From Lachnospiraceae bacterium (GTDB lineage Bacteria > Bacillota > Clostridia > Lachnospirales > Lachnospiraceae): a stretch of DNA of 64,000 nt. The position numbers and the translations under genes are program-made. Shown here piece after piece: positions 8,086-16,102 of the stretch (position 1 is the stretch's first letter; every line of letters begins with the position of its first letter). Where the stretch lies: assembly GCA_017544285.1 (NCBI GenBank), contig JAFYEL010000061.1:1-64000 (forward strand), read 5' to 3'. The notes under the pieces were generated by a model, which searched no databases, was not told the origin of the DNA, and saw only the letters and a list, made by a program, of their open reading frames with translations.

Positions 8086-8793
8086 TTGAACACTGTAATC
8101 GACATAAAGAAAACAGAACCGGAACATAATGAATCTCTCACAGTTACTGTCAGCAATTCGGCTTTGAGCATAAACAATACTCTGTCTGTCAACAAATCAT
8201 CTTTGGAACGCAAAGAATCGAATACAGATAGAGACGCAGATGAATATACAGAATCAGATTTCGGGGGTGTTGATGCCGGCGGTTTCACAGTTTCTGCTGA
8301 CAAACCAGACGGAAGCTCCATATTAGAGGATGATAAAGTACGCGCGGCGGCTGTTTTGATCGCATTACTCATACTTGTCACAATAATAGTCGGAATAGTA
8401 AAAAGGGGCTCAAAAAGAAAAAACGAAAACCCAGATATCCCGGTCACAGTATCGCCGCAGCAGCAAAAGAGAGCGGTACTGCACTCCATGTCATCCCAGC
8501 ACAACGATCTGCTTGTTGTGGTGAGGAGCAGTTCTCATGTGATCATAGGTAAAAATCCCTCGGGTTGCAAGGTGATTTTTCATTCCGGTACAGAGGGGGT
8601 GAGCGGCAGACACTGTTCTGTTTCCTATGACGAAACCACGTCTGAATTCGTTGTGACGGATATGAGATCGCAAGCGGGAACCTTCCTGATGGACGGCCGG
8701 AGGTTGAAGCCTAATGTGCCGTACAGGCTCAAGGCCGGAGAGGGTTTTTATCTGGGAAACCCCGGTAATACCTTCTATGTAGAGATGAGATAG
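8086..8793 (+). CDS. Membrane FHA-domain protein, possibly 5'-truncated
   Basis: A 235-residue protein: a polar Ser/Thr/Asp-rich stretch (1-85), one membrane segment (about 86-105, AAAVLIALLILVTIIVGIV), a positively charged stop (KRGSKRK), and a C-terminal FHA domain (about 142-235), which binds phosphothreonine. The FHA core has GVSGRHC, but the usual GR is IGK and the usual GSTYGTF is RSQAGTF, so phosphopeptide binding may be weak. The only start in the open frame is TTG 8086 with a poor ribosome site, since a stop lies at 8065. No signal peptide is seen. The TM-FHA part closely resembles that of the protease-FHA protein at 13127, so this may be a remnant that lost its extracellular domain. 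It begins the FHA/kinase run. Confidence 0.7.
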   Translation: MNTVIDIKKTEPEHNESLTVTVSNSALSINNTLSVNKSSLERKESNTDRDADEYTESDFGGVDAGGFTVSADKPDGSSILEDDKVRAAAVLIALLILVTIIVGIVKRGSKRKNENPDIPVTVSPQQQKRAVLHSMSSQHNDLLVVVRSSSHVIIGKNPSGCKVIFHSGTEGVSGRHCSVSYDETTSEFVVTDMRSQAGTFLMDGRRLKPNVPYRLKAGEGFYLGNPGNTFYVEMR

Positions 8794-8807
8794 GAGGGGA
8801 TTTCTCC

Positions 8808-10025
8808 TTGGAGCCTGTTATGGATGCAAAGAATAAAAAAGTAGTCAAAATAATTGCCGTCATCGTTTATGTCATTGCATTAGTGCTTGTAGGAAAGGGA
8901 CTGGTCGAACGCGTCGTTGTCAAGGCAAAAGCCGAGGAAGTATTGTACAGCGTAAAAAGCGGCCTGGATGATGAGACTGTCAATGAGCTTGTGGATGATC
9001 TGATCTCGCAGTGTGTCGGTGACGGGATCATTGGCGCCACACTTCAGAAGGCCATAAACGGTGATGATGTGAATGATATCTATCACTGCCTGTTGAACGG
9101 TATGGATTACCGTGTTGATGGAATTGAAAAGGACAGGGAAGGCAATTACCGCATAGGGATGGTGATAGCAAACAATAATAATATCATGATACTCAAAAGA
9201 GTGGGTGAATTGTTTGCTGAGAGATATAAAGGGGGATTTTTACATAAAATAGATCAGGCATTTGCTGATATTTCTTCCGACAAAACACAGCTTGTGGCAG
9301 GACTGTATTATGAAGCGGCTCAAATGCTGGAAAAAGAGTACGGACCGGATCTGAAGATCGCACAGTACTATGCGTTAAACCTGGGAGTTGATGGAGAACC
9401 GGAGTTTGTAAACGAAAACGGAAACGGTTTTTATAGTTTCGTTTTGATGTGCGCCGGGGTTTCCGTAGATCCGGGGGACGCTCCCCGGGTAAGGGATGAA
9501 GTAAAGATTTATGCGATATGCATGTTTGTATTGCTGGCAATCCCTGTATTCATAAAGGTCATTGGGGCCAGGAAGCAGGGCGCTGATCATTTCCGTGATA
9601 GTCAGGAGGTTTCAAATAATGACTGCCCTGAGCCGGGAACTCAGTCATCGGCACTTCAATACAGAGAACCTTCGGATTCCGCAAGAGCGGTCGGAAACGG
9701 AACTCCGGTATTATATGCCCGGTCGCCCCAGCATAATAATATGCCCTTTGCCGTGCATGACAGTCCCTTGTTTATAGGCAGAGACCAGACAAGGTGCAGG
9801 GTGGTATTTGCCAATGAGACGAAAGGGGTCAGCGGCGTGCACTGTTCATTGGAATTCGACAGCGATACAGGCTCTTTTATACTAACGGATCTGGGTTCGA
9901 CTTACGGTACTTTTCTTTCGGATGGGCGGAAGTTGTCGGCAAATGTTCCGTGTAAAATACAGGCCGGAGAAGAGTTTTATGTGGGCGACAGATCAAATAC
10001 GTTCAGCGTAGAACTTAATGGTTGA
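8808..10025 (+). CDS. Two-pass membrane FHA-domain protein
   Basis: A 405-residue protein with an N-terminal membrane segment (about 13-35), an extracytoplasmic region of about 195 residues with no domain I recognise, a second membrane segment (about 232-252) and a C-terminal cytosolic FHA domain (about 315-405). The FHA domain is canonical: FIGRDQTRC, GVSGVHC, LTDLGSTYGTF. It should let an outside-facing sensor dock to a phosphorylated partner inside. The start is TTG 8808, correctly spaced from AGGAGGGG (8792-8799); an ATG at 8820 is too far from it. It is 14 bases after the previous FHA gene and 27 before a Ser/Thr kinase, so kinase and reader are likely coexpressed. Specific role unknown. 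Confidence 0.82.
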   Translation: MEPVMDAKNKKVVKIIAVIVYVIALVLVGKGLVERVVVKAKAEEVLYSVKSGLDDETVNELVDDLISQCVGDGIIGATLQKAINGDDVNDIYHCLLNGMDYRVDGIEKDREGNYRIGMVIANNNNIMILKRVGELFAERYKGGFLHKIDQAFADISSDKTQLVAGLYYEAAQMLEKEYGPDLKIAQYYALNLGVDGEPEFVNENGNGFYSFVLMCAGVSVDPGDAPRVRDEVKIYAICMFVLLAIPVFIKVIGARKQGADHFRDSQEVSNNDCPEPGTQSSALQYREPSDSARAVGNGTPVLYARSPQHNNMPFAVHDSPLFIGRDQTRCRVVFANETKGVSGVHCSLEFDSDTGSFILTDLGSTYGTFLSDGRKLSANVPCKIQAGEEFYVGDRSNTFSVELNG

Positions 10026-10052
10026 TTATGAGGAAATGGAGATTCACAGGAT

Positions 10053-11645
10053 ATGAATGAAAAATATCCTCTGGCGTTGCCGGAAAACAGTGTATTGGCA
10101 GGTCAGTATATCATAAAAAAAGTGCTGGGACAGGGTGGCTTCGGCATTACCTATGAGGCTCAGGATTACAAGACCGGCGGTCGTGTTGCAATTAAAGAGT
10201 TTTTTCCCGATTCCATGGCAACCCGTACACAGACTACCGTAATCCCGTTTACGGGTGAGAGGGGAGAGTACTACACATACGGCAAAGAGTGCTTCATGGA
10301 GGAAGCAAAAACTCTGGGTAAGTTTATCGGAAACGAGAACATAGTCCGGATCTACAGTTATTTTGAGGAAAACGGCACTGCTTATTTTGTTATGGATTTT
10401 GTCGAAGGCACCAGCTTTGACAAATACATCAAGCAACATGGCGGAAAGCTTTCCGTTAAAGAGACGATGAAGATATTGATTCCTGTTATGAATGCTCTTG
10501 ATGCAGTTCATAAAGCGGGGATCATACACCGTGATGTAACTCCGGATAACATCTATATCACAGATAAAGGCGAAATAAAACTCCTTGATTTTGGCGCTGC
10601 CCGTTACAGTCTGGGAGATCAGAGCAGAAGTCTTGATGTCATATTAAAACATGGATTTGCACCGAAAGAGCAGTATGCCAGACGTGGCAGACAAGGCCCT
10701 TTCACAGACGTTTATACCCTTGCCGCAACCTTCTATTTTGCTATTACCGGAAGGCGGCCGCCGGATTCCATCGAGAGGCTGGATGTGGATGACCTTGTCC
10801 TTCCCAGCACATTGGGGTGCTCCATTTCAAAGGAAGAGGAAGCTGCTCTGGTAAAAGCTTTAAGTGTACAGCCGCAGGATCGTTTCCGGAGCATGGGGGA
10901 GTTTAAGAACGCACTCATCGGAGAAAAAGCCCCGGCACAGCCTTCTGAAGAAAAGATGGTTACAACCGCAGCGGGAGATGAAACCTCACGGACTGTGGCA
11001 GCAGCTATTTCTTCAGCTCCGTCTTTTGCCTGGAGTAATGAAAATAAGGATCAGACCATAAACAATACTTCAGGTGATGAAACGGTTTATGACCGACTTG
11101 AAAAACTAATCAGCGGAAATTATATAAAACTCCTTATGGTCCTTGGAGGTCTGGTTGTTTTAGTCTTCTTGCTGAGTGGGGTCGGGAAAAAGTCGAACAC
11201 CGATATTGTTGGATTTGATTGGGGGACATCTTCCGACAAAATTCTTGCTTTAAAACAAAATGATGGATTTAAGATGGATACTTATGATGATTACACGCTC
11301 ATCTATAATGATACTATTAAACAGCCATATCTAGGCATCGATAATGCGGGTTTTTATTATTACGATTGTGATGGGAAAAATAATGGTAAAGTCGAAGGGA
11401 AAGGACTATATGGAGTAGTGATCAATATACCTTCTAATGATAAGACTACAATTGATCGTATCGAACAACAGCATAAAAAAATATTTGGTGATACAGCAAG
11501 AGTAGAATCTGATAGTAATTTTACGAGAGAGATATGGGAGAGAGATGATATCGTTGTAATTATGAATTATCCTACGTCAAGTGATGTAAGTTTATCAATA
11601 GAATTGATTGATCCAGATTTCTACTATGCTCCTGCAACAAGATGA
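10053..11645 (+). CDS. Membrane Ser/Thr protein kinase (Hanks type), copy 1
   Basis: A 530-residue eukaryotic-type kinase with an N-terminal kinase domain (about 19-290), one membrane segment (about 360-378) and a 150-residue outside domain I do not recognise. Kinase motifs: glycine loop GQGGFG, ATP lysine VAIKEFF (K48), catalytic HRDVTPDN (D161), DFGAAR (D179), and FAPKEQY at the APE position. In the catalytic loop the usual lysine of HRDLKPEN is threonine, as also (serine) in the paralogue at 16103. It probably phosphorylates partners read by the neighbouring FHA domains and reset by the PP2C enzymes. The ATG follows cacagga; upstream FHA gene 27 bases away. The outside domain differs entirely from copy 2, suggesting different signals. 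Confidence 0.88.
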   Translation: MNEKYPLALPENSVLAGQYIIKKVLGQGGFGITYEAQDYKTGGRVAIKEFFPDSMATRTQTTVIPFTGERGEYYTYGKECFMEEAKTLGKFIGNENIVRIYSYFEENGTAYFVMDFVEGTSFDKYIKQHGGKLSVKETMKILIPVMNALDAVHKAGIIHRDVTPDNIYITDKGEIKLLDFGAARYSLGDQSRSLDVILKHGFAPKEQYARRGRQGPFTDVYTLAATFYFAITGRRPPDSIERLDVDDLVLPSTLGCSISKEEEAALVKALSVQPQDRFRSMGEFKNALIGEKAPAQPSEEKMVTTAAGDETSRTVAAAISSAPSFAWSNENKDQTINNTSGDETVYDRLEKLISGNYIKLLMVLGGLVVLVFLLSGVGKKSNTDIVGFDWGTSSDKILALKQNDGFKMDTYDDYTLIYNDTIKQPYLGIDNAGFYYYDCDGKNNGKVEGKGLYGVVINIPSNDKTTIDRIEQQHKKIFGDTARVESDSNFTREIWERDDIVVIMNYPTSSDVSLSIELIDPDFYYAPATR

Positions 11646-11712
11646 TTTTGATGACATCTGTTTACAATAGGTAAACAGTTTGTTGATAAAGAAAAATAAG
11701 GGAGGAAATGAA

Positions 11713-12336
11713 ATGGCTTTAACAGAATGTGCAAACGGACACTTGTATGACAGCGACCAGTATGAGTCCTGTCCCTATTGTCAGGGAGGAATCAACCGGG
11801 TTGAGTTTGGAGGAAACGACAGCGGAGTCGGAAAAACCGTTGGTATCGGTACTCCTGACGGAGCACCTATCACTCCGGAGATCGGAGCGACTGTAGCGCC
11901 GGCCGGATACAGGTCGCAGAGCGCTGCAGCGGAAGACACGGGAAAGACTGTGGCCGTACTTCAGAAAAAGCTTAACGTCGAGCCGGTTGTAGGCTGGATA
12001 GTATGCATTGAAGGTGAAGAGAAGGGAAAGGATCATCGCTTATTCCCTAAGAACAATACCATCGGGCGCAGCGAGAAAATGGATATATGCATAAAGGGTG
12101 ATAACGCTATATCCAGAGAAAACCATGCGAGACTTGCTTATGATGTTAAGCATAATGCATTTCATCTGATCCCTGCGGAGAATACCAATGGGATATATGT
12201 GAATGATGAGCCGGTGTATGTTCCCACAAAACTGGAGGCGTACGATCTCATAGAGCTTGGCGAAAGCAAATTCATGTTTGTGCCTTTCTGCTCTGAGAAG
12301 TTTAACTGGAAGGACGGTACCGGAAAGGAAGAATGA
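11713..12336 (+). CDS. Soluble FHA protein with N-terminal zinc-finger-like motif
   Basis: A 207-residue cytosolic protein. The N-terminus has a four-ligand metal motif, CANGHLY followed by CPYCQG, then a flexible linker (about 35-90) containing TVG and GKTV threonine motifs that could be phosphorylated, and a C-terminal FHA domain (about 95-190) with NTIGRSEKMD, ISRENHARL and NGIYVND. Its FHA belongs to a different subtype from the GVSGRHC cassette of the membrane proteins nearby. ATG 11713 has GGAGG seven bases upstream; the longer frame from 11680 is rejected. It overlaps the PP2C gene by ATGA, implying translational coupling with the phosphatase. A role as a phospho-dependent adaptor, comparable to GarA-like FHA proteins, is inference. 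Confidence 0.82.
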   Translation: MALTECANGHLYDSDQYESCPYCQGGINRVEFGGNDSGVGKTVGIGTPDGAPITPEIGATVAPAGYRSQSAAAEDTGKTVAVLQKKLNVEPVVGWIVCIEGEEKGKDHRLFPKNNTIGRSEKMDICIKGDNAISRENHARLAYDVKHNAFHLIPAENTNGIYVNDEPVYVPTKLEAYDLIELGESKFMFVPFCSEKFNWKDGTGKEE

Positions 12337-13100
12337 GCATGGTCAGGTTAAAGTACCGTCTGGCAAACCTTCAGGGAGTCGGCAAGAGAGAGAGGCAGGA
12401 AGACTCTTTTGTGTTCGTTAATGCGGTTGACGAAAGACTGCTGAATGAAAGGGGGTTGTTTTTTGCCGTTTGTGACGGTATGGGAGGAATGGCAGACGGG
12501 GCGTTGGCCAGTCAGACGGCGGTCACAAGTCTTAAGGATTCTTTTCAGAGGATTGACCGCTCCGGAGATATGGCCGTGCAGCTCAAGGATATCATATACA
12601 AGGCCTCTGAGGAGGTTGAGAAGCTTATCGGTGGTGACGGCGGAAGCACAGTGGTAGCCGGGATCGTGTATGAGGACGCTCTGTATTTTGCCAGTGTCGG
12701 CGACAGCTTTCTGTGGTTGCTGCGGGACGGACAGCTATGCAGATTTAACCGGGAAATGAATGTCTGTCACCGGCAATACATGGAGGAGATCCGTGACGGA
12801 GTGATCGATCCCGGGGATTTTCAGGAACTAAGAGAGGCTACAGCGCTCACCGGTTTTCTGGGGATGAGGGGGCTGGATGATATTGACTGCTGTGTACGTC
12901 CGCTTCCCCTTAGGGAGAATGATGTGATCCTGGCGTGTTCTGACGGCGTGGGTGGAGTGATCGTGGAAGATGATGTATTATCCGCACTCTCATCCGGGAC
13001 GGAACAGGAGATGTGTACAAGGCTTGAGCAGCTCCTGGTTGATTATTCGGTGCCCAACCAGGATAATTACACAGCGGTTGTGGTGAGATGTGAGTCATGA
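12333..13100 (+). CDS. PP2C-family Ser/Thr phosphatase, copy 1
   Basis: A 255-residue metal-dependent phosphatase predicted to remove phosphate from Ser/Thr, the counterpart of the kinases at 10053 and 16103. The metal-binding and core motifs are all present: RQEDSF near residue 23, CDGMGGM near 48, GGSTVV near 102, SVGDSF near 117, CSDGVGG near 195 and QDNYTAVVV near the C-terminus. There is no membrane segment, so it is a stand-alone cytosolic domain. Its start overlaps the stop of the soluble FHA gene (ATGA). Confidence 0.92.
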   Translation: MSMVRLKYRLANLQGVGKRERQEDSFVFVNAVDERLLNERGLFFAVCDGMGGMADGALASQTAVTSLKDSFQRIDRSGDMAVQLKDIIYKASEEVEKLIGGDGGSTVVAGIVYEDALYFASVGDSFLWLLRDGQLCRFNREMNVCHRQYMEEIRDGVIDPGDFQELREATALTGFLGMRGLDDIDCCVRPLPLRENDVILACSDGVGGVIVEDDVLSALSSGTEQEMCTRLEQLLVDYSVPNQDNYTAVVVRCES

Positions 13101-13126
13101 TATTTGAAACAGGAGGATATTTGAGT

Positions 13127-14647
13127 ATGAAGATGGTTAGTAGGAAAGTGGGCGTATTCCTGATTGCCATGATGCTTTTTGCGGCTATCATGCCTTTTTC
13201 GGAACAGACAATTTATGCATATAATGCAGATGTAAGCAGCGGAGTTGTGCCTATTGTTTTTTATGTTAATAATGGTGCAGAAGTAGTCGTGGATACAGAG
13301 AATAACTATAAAATAGTGGAGACTCTGGCGAGTTACACCGGTGAATGGAGCAGTGGTACCGGCTTCTTTGTAGGAGCAGAGAATGAGAATCCCCAGTATA
13401 TTGTTACTAACGCTCATGTTGTGGAGGATTATGTTGGGCTTGGAGAAGGGGCCTTCTATTCTGTATGTATTGGTTATTATGAGCCGAAAAAATATGGTGA
13501 ACGCTATGAGGTTTACAGGTGTTATTATGATTATGAGTTAAGAGTTTATTATTCTCAGTCGGAATATGACGTAGCCTATGTTGATTCAGTTGGTAGTCAG
13601 GATAAAGTTGATCTTGCGGTACTTCGTCTCAGAAACCCCACGGATAAAAGACATGCGCTTAAATTGATGATACCGACCGAAGACATGGTCGGAAATGAGG
13701 TATATACTGTCGGATTCCCCGGCAACGCAGATAATGCTTTAACTGATGCAAGTAAATATGGGGTTGATGACGTGACGGTGCATAAGGGCAGTATAAACAA
13801 GTTTGTTGCCAATACCGGAGTGGGAGTTGAAAGAATTGCTGTCGATGCAACGATTCAGCATGGTAATTCCGGTGGACCTCTTGTCACGGAAGAAGGCTTT
13901 GTCATTGGTGTAAATACAAATGCTTATATAGGTAATCGGGATGAAATGGAAAAGGATGGCTATGCAATCAACGCAAGTGAGCTCGTGAGATTTCTTGATA
14001 AAAACAGCGTAAAGTATGAGCTTGCAGGCGACAGAAATAGTGTAGCTGATACTCCTGAGACTCAGTCGGATCCCGTCAATACGGAAAACGACGGCACAGG
14101 CAGCACTGCTGATACTCCCCAGACTCCGGCAGGATCCACAATGCCCGCAAATATCGGCATGCGTATCCCCGTGGTACCGACCGTAGCAACTCTTGTGATT
14201 GTTATAGCTGTTGTCGCGTACCTGGTGACCAGGAAAAAGAAGCAGGCACCTGCACCCGCACCCGCATATCAGCCTACTGTTGCGGCGCCAAATCCTCAGG
14301 TTCAGGCACAGAGTGTGAAAAAGAATGCTCTGCTTCGATCCATGTCAAACCAGCATAACGGTATGACTGTGGCAGTACACTCCGGATCGATAGTTATGAT
14401 CGGGCGCGATCCTGCCAACTGCAAGGTGGTTTTCCGCGAGGGTACAGAGGGCGTGAGCGGCAGGCACTGCCAGGTTACCTTCGACGAGGCTGCCGGAGAG
14501 TTTGTGCTTACAGACCTTAAATCAACCTATGGTACTTTTCTCATGAACGGGCAGAAGCTGACCCCCAATGTTCCGTATCGTCTCAAAGCCGGTGACGGAT
14601 TCTATGTGGGAACTCAGGCTAATTCCTTCAGAGTTGAATTGGGATAA
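13127..14647 (+). CDS. Secreted trypsin-like serine protease anchored to a cytosolic FHA domain
   Basis: A 506-residue protein with signal peptide (MKMVSRKVGVFLIAMMLFAA, cleavage after about 30), a trypsin/HtrA-like protease domain outside (about 35-305; His in TNAHVV, Asp in VDLAVLRL, Ser in QHGNSGGPLV), a Pro/Thr-rich linker, one membrane segment (about 345-367) and a cytosolic FHA domain (about 410-506; MIGRDPANC, GVSGRHC, TDLKSTYGTF). No PDZ domain is seen, unlike HtrA. ATG 13127 follows AGGAGG by ten bases; an earlier ATG at 13097 overlaps the PP2C stop but lacks a ribosome site and would spoil the signal peptide. The topology puts proteolysis outside and a phosphothreonine reader inside. 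Confidence 0.88.
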   Translation: MKMVSRKVGVFLIAMMLFAAIMPFSEQTIYAYNADVSSGVVPIVFYVNNGAEVVVDTENNYKIVETLASYTGEWSSGTGFFVGAENENPQYIVTNAHVVEDYVGLGEGAFYSVCIGYYEPKKYGERYEVYRCYYDYELRVYYSQSEYDVAYVDSVGSQDKVDLAVLRLRNPTDKRHALKLMIPTEDMVGNEVYTVGFPGNADNALTDASKYGVDDVTVHKGSINKFVANTGVGVERIAVDATIQHGNSGGPLVTEEGFVIGVNTNAYIGNRDEMEKDGYAINASELVRFLDKNSVKYELAGDRNSVADTPETQSDPVNTENDGTGSTADTPQTPAGSTMPANIGMRIPVVPTVATLVIVIAVVAYLVTRKKKQAPAPAPAYQPTVAAPNPQVQAQSVKKNALLRSMSNQHNGMTVAVHSGSIVMIGRDPANCKVVFREGTEGVSGRHCQVTFDEAAGEFVLTDLKSTYGTFLMNGQKLTPNVPYRLKAGDGFYVGTQANSFRVELG

Positions 14648-14650
14648 AAG

Positions 14651-15373
14651 ATGACATTTGATGTTTTTGATTTCAGTAATTCAGGCGGACGAGGCTACAA
14701 TGAAGATTCTGTTGGTTTCTCTATAGGTGGAGACGGCGGCATCTTTGTTGTGGCCGACGGACTCGGAGGCCATTCGCATGGAGAATTGGCCTCCGTTTGC
14801 GTGAAAGATACGTTGCTTCAGGCATGGCGAGGCGGCGAGGCGGATCGGGCAGCCTGGTTTTCGGCGGTTATTGCAGAAGCTAATTCCAGGATCCTTGCTA
14901 TTCAGGCGGAAAAAAACACAGTATTGAAAAGTACTGTGGTCTCACTTGCGATAGATGGATCACACGCGGTATGGGCTCATTCCGGGGATTCGCGTCTTTA
15001 CTATATCCACAGGGGCTGGCTGCGGTATGTGACTGCTGATCATTCGGTCGCATATAAGAAATACAAAGCAGGAGAGATAAGCCGCGATCAGATCGCAACG
15101 GACGAAGATCAGTCAAGTCTTTTGAGGACACTTGGCGGGCAGGACCGCTTTGAGCCTGATATATATGTGTGTGACACGCCGATAGAACCCGGGGATGGGT
15201 TTGTCCTATGCTCTGACGGAGCCTGGGAATACCTTAAGGATGGAGAGATTGCCATTGATATGCTAAAGGCAGATAATGCCAGGCGATGGGCCGAACTCCT
15301 GCTGCTCAGGATGATGGACAGGATATCTCCCGGAAATGATAATCTGTCGCTGCTTACGGTTATGATTGGATAA
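14651..15373 (+). CDS. PP2C-family Ser/Thr phosphatase, copy 2
   Basis: A 240-residue stand-alone PP2C phosphatase, only distantly similar to the copy at 12333. Motifs: GYNEDSVGF near residue 18, VADGLGGHSHG near 34, HSGDSRLYY near 110, CSDGAWEYL near 190 and GNDNLSLLTV at the end, giving the full set of metal-binding aspartates. It starts 3 bases after the protease-FHA gene and is followed 14 bases later by the zinc-ribbon membrane protein and then kinase 2. Confidence 0.92.
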   Translation: MTFDVFDFSNSGGRGYNEDSVGFSIGGDGGIFVVADGLGGHSHGELASVCVKDTLLQAWRGGEADRAAWFSAVIAEANSRILAIQAEKNTVLKSTVVSLAIDGSHAVWAHSGDSRLYYIHRGWLRYVTADHSVAYKKYKAGEISRDQIATDEDQSSLLRTLGGQDRFEPDIYVCDTPIEPGDGFVLCSDGAWEYLKDGEIAIDMLKADNARRWAELLLLRMMDRISPGNDNLSLLTVMIG

Positions 15374-15387
15374 GGAGGTTTGGATTT

Positions 15388-16089
15388 ATGTTTTGTTCAA
15401 AATGCGGTGCGCAGATTGCGGATAATGCGGCTTTCTGTAAGAACTGCGGAAATAAACTGTCAGTTTCACCGACTGCAGGGGATACGGGCACTGCTCCGTC
15501 AGATAATGCAAAAACGAAGGAGCAGATAAAGAAACTGATCCCGGTAATAGCGGGTATAATCGTGCTTCTTATCGTGATCTCAACGATCGGAAAAGGCGGC
15601 AGCAATTCTACGCCCGAAGCACTCGTTCAGGATTATATAAAGGCTGTAAAAAGCGGAGATATTCAGGCTTATATCAATTGTTTTCCGAAAGAAGAGCATG
15701 AAACAATAAAAGCCGGGATTGAAGAGGTTATCGCGATCGAATCGGGCGATTGGCAGCGCGTGGCCAAATATGCAGACGGATGGACAGATTCCAGATCTCC
15801 ATACCTCTGCTTTGCAACTGTTTTTGCAGACGATCTGGATATTTTGTCAGAGAATATAACTGATATGCCTGAGTCGGATATTGAGTCCATAAACAAACAA
15901 TTTGGCATAAAGGCAAAAGAAGGAAAGTATGTCCGGGTTAAAATGTCTTATTCCATAACGCATTCAGACGGAGGAGTCGGCACTTTTGGAGGAGGCACGG
16001 ATCTGCCTGTCGGTAAGATAAAAGGCAAGTGGTATATCCTGAAACCGACCGCTACAACATGGCCGAATTATGGAATGGTCGTAGACTAA
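15388..16089 (+). CDS. Zinc-ribbon single-pass membrane protein
   Basis: A 233-residue protein. The N-terminus is a classic short zinc ribbon (CSKCGAQIADNAAFCKNCG) in the cytosol, then a membrane segment (about 52-70, LIPVIAGIIVLLIVIS) and an outside domain of about 150 residues, similar in style to DUF4878-type NTF2-like folds (PEALVQDYIKAVKSGD near residue 73). Such zinc-ribbon membrane proteins are common in Firmicutes and mostly uncharacterised. RBS AAGGAGG sits at 15373-15379. Lying between a PP2C gene and a kinase gene, it may be a substrate or sensor of the pathway; nothing in its sequence shows this directly. Confidence 0.72.
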   Translation: MFCSKCGAQIADNAAFCKNCGNKLSVSPTAGDTGTAPSDNAKTKEQIKKLIPVIAGIIVLLIVISTIGKGGSNSTPEALVQDYIKAVKSGDIQAYINCFPKEEHETIKAGIEEVIAIESGDWQRVAKYADGWTDSRSPYLCFATVFADDLDILSENITDMPESDIESINKQFGIKAKEGKYVRVKMSYSITHSDGGVGTFGGGTDLPVGKIKGKWYILKPTATTWPNYGMVVD

Positions 16090-16102
16090 GGGGTGTATTG
16101 TA

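Noticed and set aside
8075..8089. ATG TTG AAG AGT TGA mini-frame before the first FHA gene
   Set aside because: Four codons only, out of frame with the FHA gene; it has an AAAGG site but may be chance. A frameshift linking it to the FHA gene is not supported.
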